From Ramlibacter ginsenosidimutans (GTDB lineage Bacteria > Pseudomonadota > Gammaproteobacteria > Burkholderiales > Burkholderiaceae_C): a stretch of DNA of 64,000 bases. Below, piece by piece: positions 59,224 through 64,000 of the stretch (positions are counted from its first letter, which is position 1; each line of letters starts with the position of its first letter). The stretch covers positions 145,773 to 209,772 of the forward strand of contig NZ_JAEPWM010000010.1 of the NCBI RefSeq assembly GCF_016654015.1. The letters are read 5' to 3'. The notes beneath the pieces are model-generated. The model was not told where the DNA came from and ran no database searches. It worked only from the letters and a program-made list of their open reading frames with translations. The position numbers and the translations under genes were made by a program.

Positions 59224-59736
59224 TCATTTTCCAGCCGAGTTGGCCGTGCCGTTGCCTGACGTGCGCGCCAGTTCGCGCTGCAGCCCGGCGATGTCCTGGT
59301 CCGTGCGCTCGAGCGCGGCCTTCATTTCAGCCACGCGGTCGAGGTACTTCTGGTAGTTCTTGCCCTCGGCGCCCTGCTTCTCGGGCTGGCCGTTGTTGTA
59401 TTCCCTGGCCAGTTCCTCTCGGCGCGCCTGCGCCTTCTTGAGCTCGGCTTCCAGGATGGAACGGGCTTCCGCGTCGCGCGCGCGCTGCTCGTTGCCGTCC
59501 ACGCGCGGAGCCGACGCCTGCGGGGCCGTCACGACGTTGACGCCCTTGCTGCCATAGGCCTTGGTCCCCTGCACCACCGTCACGTTACCGCCCTCGACCA
59601 GCTTGCAGCCCTTTGCGGCGGCCTCGGCCTTGTCGTTGGTATAGGTGTTGCCGCAGCGCCAGATCTGCGTCTGGGCCGACGCGAGCCCGCAGGCGGCGAG
59701 TAATGCAAAAGGAATCAGGACGTGGCGAATCTTCAT
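59224..59736 (-). CDS. Exported DUF4124-like protein
   Basis: The product has 170 residues, with a Sec signal peptide (MKIRHVLIPFALLAACGLASA). The mature part starts QTQIWRCGNTYTNDKAEAAAKGCKL, resembling the DUF4124 domain with its Cys pair, and then a long charged helical, coiled-coil-like region (about 90-155). ATG 59736 is chosen over 59754 because GGAG lies nine bases upstream. It lies four bases from ntrB and is probably co-transcribed with ntrBC, but its role in nitrogen control, if any, is unknown. Confidence 0.82.
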   Translation of the reverse strand: MKIRHVLIPFALLAACGLASAQTQIWRCGNTYTNDKAEAAAKGCKLVEGGNVTVVQGTKAYGSKGVNVVTAPQASAPRVDGNEQRARDAEARSILEAELKKAQARREELAREYNNGQPEKQGAEGKNYQKYLDRVAEMKAALERTDQDIAGLQRELARTSGNGTANSAGK

Positions 59737-59824
59737 GGATGCAATCTCCGGCACCGGGGTGCTCAGGTCGAGTTCGAGTATGACCCAATCTCTTCAGATT
59801 GCCAATTAAGGTATTGATTCAAAA

Positions 59825-59857
59825 AAGAAAAGGGGCGACATCTGTCGCCCCTTTTTA
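59825..59857. terminator. Bidirectional rho-independent terminator between glnA and the ntrBC operon
   Basis: The arms AGGGGCGACA (59831-59840) and TGTCGCCCCT (59843-59852) pair perfectly around a TC loop. An A-rich stretch lies on the left and TTTTT on the right, so it can terminate in either direction. It separates glnA from the DUF4124-like gene, both on the minus strand. Confidence 0.9.
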
Positions 59858-59893
59858 TCGCCCGGCCGTGATGAATTACAGCCGCGCCCCGCC

Positions 59894-61315
59894 TTACAGC
59901 GAGTAGTACATGTCGAACTCGATCGGGTGCGTCGTCATGCGGAAGCGCTGGACTTCCTGCATCTTCAGCTCGATGTACGCGTCGATCATGGTGTCCGTGA
60001 ACACGCCGCCCTTGGTCAGGAAGGCCCGGTCGTTGTCCAGGTACTCCAGCGCCTGGTCCAGGCTGTGGCACACGGTCGGGATCTTCGCGTCCTCTTCCGG
60101 CGGGAGGTGGTACAGGTCCTTGGTCGCTGCCTCGCCCGGGTGGATCTTGTTCTCCACGCCGTCCAGGCCCGCCATCAGCATGGCGGCGAAGCCCAGGTAC
60201 GGGTTGCAGGTGGGATCCGGGAAGCGCACCTCGATGCGGCGGCCCTTCGGGTTCGCCACGTACGGGATGCGGATGGACGCCGAGCGGTTGCGGGCGGAGT
60301 ACGCCAGCTTCACCGGGGCCTCAAAGCCGGGCACCAGGCGCTTGTAGCTGTTGGTGCCGGGGTTGGTGATGGCGTTCAGCGCGCGGGCGTGCTTGATGAT
60401 GCCGCCGATGTAGTACAGCGCGAACTCGCTCAGGCCGGCATAGCCTTCGCCGGCGAACAGGTTCTTGCCGTCCTTCCACACGGACTGGTGCACGTGCATG
60501 CCCGAGCCGTTGTCGCCCACGATGGGCTTGGGCATGAAGGTCGCCGTCTTGCCGTAGGCGTTGGCCACGTTGTGCACGACGTACTTCAGCAGGATGGTCC
60601 AGTCGGCGCGCTGCACCAGGGTGCTGAAGCGGGTGCCGATCTCGTTCTGGCCGGCGCCCGCCACTTCGTGGTGGAACACTTCGACCGGGATGCCCAGCGA
60701 CTCGAGGATCAGGGACATCTCGGCGCGCATGTCCTGCGTGCTGTCGACCGGGGGCACGGGGAAGTAGCCGCCCTTGGTGGTGGGACGGTGGCCCTTGTTG
60801 CCGCCTTCGATCTTCTTGTTGGTGTTCCAGGGCGCCTCGTACTCGTCGATCTCGACGAAGGAGCCTTCGGGGCCGGCGCTCCAGCGCACGTCGTCGAAGA
60901 TGAAGAACTCGGGCTCGGGGCCGAAGAAGGCGGTGTCGCCCAGGCCCGACGCCTTGAGGTAGGCCTCGGCGCGCTTGGCGATCGAGCGCGGGTCGCGGTC
61001 GTACGCCTTGCCGTCACCCGGTTCGAGCACGTCGCAGCTGAGGATCAGCGTGGTCTCTTCGAAGAACGGGTCGATGTTGGCCGTCGCCGGGTCGGGCATC
61101 AGCAGCATGTCGGATGCTTCGATGCCCTTCCAGCCGGCGATCGAGGAGCCGTCGAAGGCGTGACCGCCGCTGAACTTGTCCTCGTCGAAGTGGGACACCG
61201 GCACCGTCACGTGCTGCTCCTTGCCGCGGGTGTCGGTGAAGCGGAAGTCGACGAACTTGACTTCGTTGTCCTTCACCATCTTCATGACGTCCGCGACGCT
61301 CTTGGCTGCTGCCAT
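59894..61315 (-). CDS. glnA: Glutamine synthetase, type I
   Basis: This 473-residue GSI subunit makes glutamine from glutamate, ammonia and ATP and forms a dodecamer. Signatures are [12 protein letters not shown], the metal-binding [33 protein letters not shown] and [16 protein letters not shown]. Adenylylation Tyr402 lies in DLYHLPPEE, so GlnE-type control is expected. ATG 61315 is preferred (AGGAGA upstream; [14 protein letters not shown] start); a longer frame to 61402 is not supported. A sigma-54 promoter and NtrC-type sites lie upstream. Confidence 0.97.
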   Translation of the reverse strand: MAAAKSVADVMKMVKDNEVKFVDFRFTDTRGKEQHVTVPVSHFDEDKFSGGHAFDGSSIAGWKGIEASDMLLMPDPATANIDPFFEETTLILSCDVLEPGDGKAYDRDPRSIAKRAEAYLKASGLGDTAFFGPEPEFFIFDDVRWSAGPEGSFVEIDEYEAPWNTNKKIEGGNKGHRPTTKGGYFPVPPVDSTQDMRAEMSLILESLGIPVEVFHHEVAGAGQNEIGTRFSTLVQRADWTILLKYVVHNVANAYGKTATFMPKPIVGDNGSGMHVHQSVWKDGKNLFAGEGYAGLSEFALYYIGGIIKHARALNAITNPGTNSYKRLVPGFEAPVKLAYSARNRSASIRIPYVANPKGRRIEVRFPDPTCNPYLGFAAMLMAGLDGVENKIHPGEAATKDLYHLPPEEDAKIPTVCHSLDQALEYLDNDRAFLTKGGVFTDTMIDAYIELKMQEVQRFRMTTHPIEFDMYYSL

Positions 61316-61367
61316 CAGGTTTCTCCTGGGGATGGTTGGTTGTGAATGAATGGGTGGCTGGCGGGGA

Positions 61368-61383
61368 TGCAGGTTCTGTGCCA
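61368..61383 (-). promoter_or_regulatory. Sigma-54 promoter of glnA
   Basis: On the minus strand the element is TGGCACAGAACCTGCA. It has the invariant GG-N10-GC and a perfect TGGCAC -24 half, with CTGCA for the TTGCA -12 half. Transcription would begin about 42 bases before the glnA start codon. Confidence 0.85.
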
Positions 61384-61476
61384 AAGCTGGTGCATGCAGC
61401 ACGGCGCGCAGCGGCGCGATTCTCCCCGATCTGAGGCCGGTTCCCCGCTACAGCCCTGCGAAAAAAGCTCAGCAGC

Positions 61477-61491
61477 GCACCGCCGCGGTGC
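61477..61491. promoter_or_regulatory. NtrC enhancer site 1 of glnA
   Basis: The sequence GCACC-GCCGC-GGTGC matches the palindromic arms of the NtrC binding consensus (GCACC-N5-GGTGC) exactly. Its centre lies about 127 bases upstream of the predicted sigma-54 start, a normal enhancer distance. Confidence 0.85.
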
Positions 61492-61503
61492 AAAAAGGGC
61501 CGC

Positions 61504-61518
61504 GCACTGCTCCGGTGC
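61504..61518. promoter_or_regulatory. NtrC enhancer site 2 of glnA
   Basis: The sequence GCACT-GCTCC-GGTGC has one mismatch in the arms. Its centre is 27 bases from site 1, so both could be occupied cooperatively on nearly the same DNA face. A weaker third match, GCACC-AATTC-GGGGC, lies at 61530-61544 in the adjacent gene. Confidence 0.75.
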
Positions 61519-61521
61519 GGC

Positions 61522-62334
61522 TCAGTTTCGCACCAATTCGGGGCCAAGCCGGGCCTTCAGGACAGCAAGGCCATCCAGTAAGGTCCGGTAGGCCGGGTCC
61601 ACGTGTTCGGGCGCGCCCTTCACCCCCAGGTCGATGTGGCGGCCATAGGTGGGGTGGTCCACGCTGGGCAGGCTGAACACCTTCACGGTGGGATGCTCGC
61701 GCTCCACCTGCTCCATCAGCGGCGTGAGCGTGGCCTCCATGGACCCGAACACGATCACCGACTTCTCGACATAGGCGCCCTTGGAGAACAGGTGCGCGTA
61801 GCGCTCGTCCAGCACGTTCTCCATCATGGGCCACGCCATCACGGGAAAGCCGGGCACGAAGTGCACCGTGCCCACGGTGAAGCCCGGGATCTTGTTGTAC
61901 GGATTGCGGATGATGGTCGCGCCCTGCGGGAACACGCCCATGTTCAGGCGATGGATGTTGTCGGAGCGGTCCGGCTCGTAGGGGATCCCCTGCTCACGCG
62001 CCGTGTCCTGCATGCGCTCGCGGATCAGCGCCTCCGCCTCCGGATGCAGCTCAAGGGGCACGCCCAGCGCCCTGGCCGCGCACTGGCGCGTGTGGTCGTC
62101 CGGCGTGGCGCCGATGCCGCCGCAGGAGAACACGATGTCCCCCGAGGCGAAGGCGCGCTTGAGCGTCTCGGTGATCCGCTCAGGCTTGTCGCCGACGTAC
62201 TCGGACCATCCGAGTTGCAGCCCGCGGGCGGAGAGCAGCTCGATCAGCTTGGGCAGGTGCTTGTCGGCGCGCTTGCCGGAGAGGATCTCGTCGCCGACGA
62301 TGATGAGGCCGAAGTCAGGGCGGGTGGTGGTCAT
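61522..62334 (-). CDS. MoaB/Mog domain protein, CinA N-terminal type
   Basis: This 270-residue protein carries the competence/damage-inducible CinA N-terminal MoCF-binding fold. Signatures are FGLIIVGDEILSGKRADKHLPKLIELLSARGLQLG, the FSCGGIGATPDDHTRQ motif and HFVPGFPVMAWPMMENVL. The C-terminal deamidase half of CinA is absent. Such proteins may act as an ADP-ribose or related pyrophosphatase or a molybdopterin-binding factor. ATG 62334 begins MTTTRPDF; a longer frame upstream overlaps the manC promoter region. It is divergent from manC. Confidence 0.87.
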   Translation of the reverse strand: MTTTRPDFGLIIVGDEILSGKRADKHLPKLIELLSARGLQLGWSEYVGDKPERITETLKRAFASGDIVFSCGGIGATPDDHTRQCAARALGVPLELHPEAEALIRERMQDTAREQGIPYEPDRSDNIHRLNMGVFPQGATIIRNPYNKIPGFTVGTVHFVPGFPVMAWPMMENVLDERYAHLFSKGAYVEKSVIVFGSMEATLTPLMEQVEREHPTVKVFSLPSVDHPTYGRHIDLGVKGAPEHVDPAYRTLLDGLAVLKARLGPELVRN

Positions 62335-62450
62335 GTGGTGTGTATGGTTGCCGCGAATGCAAAAAGCGGTCCCTCCGCATTTTTCCACGCCCGGGGGCCG
62401 GCCGCGCAATCCTCCTCTGTGATGCGCTTGCACCCAGTTACCATGGGCAG

Positions 62451-63872
62451 ATGAACTCGATCACCCCCGTCATCCTGTGTGGCGGCTCGGGCACGCGCCT
62501 CTGGCCCCTCAGCCGGAAGAGCTTCCCGAAGCAGTTCGTCCCCCTGATCGGGGACAAGAGCCTGTTGCAGTTGACCCTGGAGCGGGTCGGCGCCCTGGGC
62601 GAGCGTGTCGTCTGCGTTGCGGCCGACGACCATCGCTTCCTGGTGGCGGACATGCTCCAGCGAGCGAAGCGCGAAGGCACCATCGTGCTGGAGCCGGTCG
62701 CGCGTAACACCGCGGCCGCCATGGCCTTGGCCGCCCTGCAGGCCAAGCCCGAGGATTTCCTCCTCTTCTGCCCTGCCGACCACCACATTCCGGACGCGGC
62801 CGCCTTCCAGCGCACGATGCGCGAAGGCCTCACTGCCGCAGCCAACGGCATGATCGTCACCTTCGGCGTGGTGCCCAGTTTCCCGAGCACCGCCTACGGC
62901 TACATCCGCCAAGGCGAGCTGCGCCCCGACGGCAGCCTGCAGGTTGCGCAATTCATCGAGAAGCCGGAGGCTGCGCGGGCGCAGCAACTGCTGCTGCAAG
63001 GCGACGCGCTCTGGAACGCCGGCATCTTCCTGGCGCAGGCGCGCTTCCTCCTCGAAGCGCTGGGCGAGCACGCCCCCGACATCCTCGCCTCGTGCCGTGC
63101 AGCGATGGCTGCGGCGAAGTCCGAGCAGCCCGGCAAGGCCGCGCCGGGCGTGACCTTCGTGCGTCCCGACCGGGCGGCCTTCGAAGCGTGCCGCTCGCAG
63201 AGCATCGACTACGCCGTGATGGAGCGGCATGCGTTCGTGGCCGTGATCCCCTTCCGCGGCCAGTGGAGCGACGTGGGCAGCTGGAACGCAGTCGCCGACC
63301 TCGCCCCCGCCGACGCGCAGGACAACCGCGTGCAGGGCCAGGGCTGGACGCGCAACGCGCGCAACACCTTCATCCACGCGCCGCACCGGCCGGTGGTGGC
63401 GCTGGGCACGCACGACCTGCTGATCATCGACACGCCCGACGCCGTGCTGGTCGCGCAGCGCGACGCCGCCGAACAGGTGAAGGACGTGGTCGCGATGCTG
63501 GAGCAAGGCAACGCGACGCAGGCCGCCTTGCACCGCAAGGTGGTGCGGCCCTGGGGCTGGTACGACAGCGTCGACGCCGGCGAGCGCTTCCAGGTGAAGC
63601 GCATCGGCGTGAAGCCCGGCGCCTCGCTCAGCCTGCAGAAGCACCATCACCGCGCTGAGCACTGGGTGGTCGTGCGCGGCACCGCCGAAGTCACGCGCGG
63701 CGCCGAGACCTTCCTCCTGAGCGAAAACCAGTCCACTTACATCCCCATCGGCGAAGTGCACCGGCTGCACAACCCCGGGAAGATGGAGCTGGAGATGATC
63801 GAGGTGCAGTCGGGGGCTTATCTGGGCGAGGACGACATCGTCCGGCTGGACGACAGCTACGGCAGGAGCTGA
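62451..63872 (+). CDS. manC: Mannose-1-phosphate guanylyltransferase / mannose-6-phosphate isomerase
   Basis: This bifunctional protein of 473 residues makes GDP-mannose. The nucleotidyltransferase domain has GGSGTRLWPLSRKSFPKQF at 11-29 and FIEKPEAARA. A C-terminal cupin domain (about 355-465) has the isomerase motif QKHHHRAEHWVVVRGTAEV. GDP-mannose feeds polysaccharide, O-antigen or GDP-fucose/rhamnose synthesis. No other capsule gene lies in the window, though the adjoining sequence is interrupted by an insertion element. ATG 62451 is preferred; an upstream in-frame start runs through non-coding sequence. Length and domains are standard. Confidence 0.95.
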   Translation: MNSITPVILCGGSGTRLWPLSRKSFPKQFVPLIGDKSLLQLTLERVGALGERVVCVAADDHRFLVADMLQRAKREGTIVLEPVARNTAAAMALAALQAKPEDFLLFCPADHHIPDAAAFQRTMREGLTAAANGMIVTFGVVPSFPSTAYGYIRQGELRPDGSLQVAQFIEKPEAARAQQLLLQGDALWNAGIFLAQARFLLEALGEHAPDILASCRAAMAAAKSEQPGKAAPGVTFVRPDRAAFEACRSQSIDYAVMERHAFVAVIPFRGQWSDVGSWNAVADLAPADAQDNRVQGQGWTRNARNTFIHAPHRPVVALGTHDLLIIDTPDAVLVAQRDAAEQVKDVVAMLEQGNATQAALHRKVVRPWGWYDSVDAGERFQVKRIGVKPGASLSLQKHHHRAEHWVVVRGTAEVTRGAETFLLSENQSTYIPIGEVHRLHNPGKMELEMIEVQSGAYLGEDDIVRLDDSYGRS

Positions 63873-63899
63873 ATGCACCTGTAGATACTGTGTTCTCCG

Positions 63900-64000
<101 letters not shown>

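Overview
The window is 64 kb of GC-rich, gene-dense chromosomal DNA from a betaproteobacterium. The gene set, the TTG/GTG starts and the intergenic repeats fit Burkholderiales, most likely Comamonadaceae (Ramlibacter- or Variovorax-like). The genus is an inference, not something I can read directly. About 58 protein genes are supported, plus a glycine riboswitch, several promoter elements, three rho-independent terminators and at least four families of palindromic intergenic repeats. No rRNA, tRNA, CRISPR array or prophage was seen. No stretch above 300 bases lacks a gene. The right edge cuts into an IS110-type transposase.

Layout. 1-5.3 kb: a GH63-like glucosidase (cut by the left edge), an RRM protein coupled to a second IF-1 gene, a TPR protein, a LEA-type lipoprotein and a Bcr/CflA efflux pump. 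5.4-10.6 kb: the mutagenesis cassette imuA-imuB-dnaE2 behind a LexA box. 10.7-13.1 kb: an ABC exporter overlapping a 3-methyladenine glycosylase. 13.1-17.3 kb: a ketoacid CoA-transferase operon (scoA-scoB-CaiB-like) divergent from a PAS-LuxR regulator. 17.5-24.9 kb: a sensor-like membrane protein, an AhpD-like protein, an SDR, ETF-ubiquinone oxidoreductase, an MFS carrier and a Bug-type binding protein. 24.9-29.7 kb: the glycine cleavage operon gcvT-gcvH-gcvP behind a tandem glycine riboswitch. 29.8-33 kb: a TRAP transporter with fused DctQ-DctM subunits. 33.1-38.9 kb: two Hsp20 genes behind a possible heat-shock promoter, a receiver-only regulator, a FrnE-like DsbA protein, an SDR, a small HExxH membrane protein, chorismate synthase and a CBS protein. 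38.9-45.5 kb: an O-acetylhomoserine sulfhydrylase, a hydrolase and a P450 in one operon, then a YihY protein, a DUF2069 protein and an FAD-linked 2-hydroxyacid dehydrogenase. 45.6-52.4 kb: thyA, a four-gene membrane operon (GtrA, HAD, UbiA-type phosphoribosyltransferase, GT-C-like protein), folA, a DUF4337 protein and exonuclease III. 52.6-56.3 kb: a LysR regulator divergent from gcl-glxR. 56.5-61.5 kb: ntrC, ntrB, a DUF4124-like gene and glnA, whose upstream region carries a sigma-54 promoter and NtrC-type sites. 61.5-64 kb: a CinA-like MoaB/Mog domain protein, mannose-1-phosphate guanylyltransferase and the IS110 fragment.

How the parts connect. Glycine and C2 metabolism appears twice: the riboswitch-controlled gcv operon and glyoxylate recycling by gcl-glxR. 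The glnA-ntrB-ntrC block is a complete nitrogen-control module with readable cis sites. ThyA and FolA, and the gcv enzymes, share the folate one-carbon pool. The least described unit is the operon at 46.5-50.2 kb. Its UbiA member has the motifs of decaprenyl-phosphate phosphoribosyltransferase, and with a HAD phosphatase, a GtrA protein and a polytopic GT-C-like protein it could be a lipid-linked pentose system. Dispersed inverted repeats fill many intergenic gaps, including one inside the gcv operon and one inside the CoA-transferase operon.
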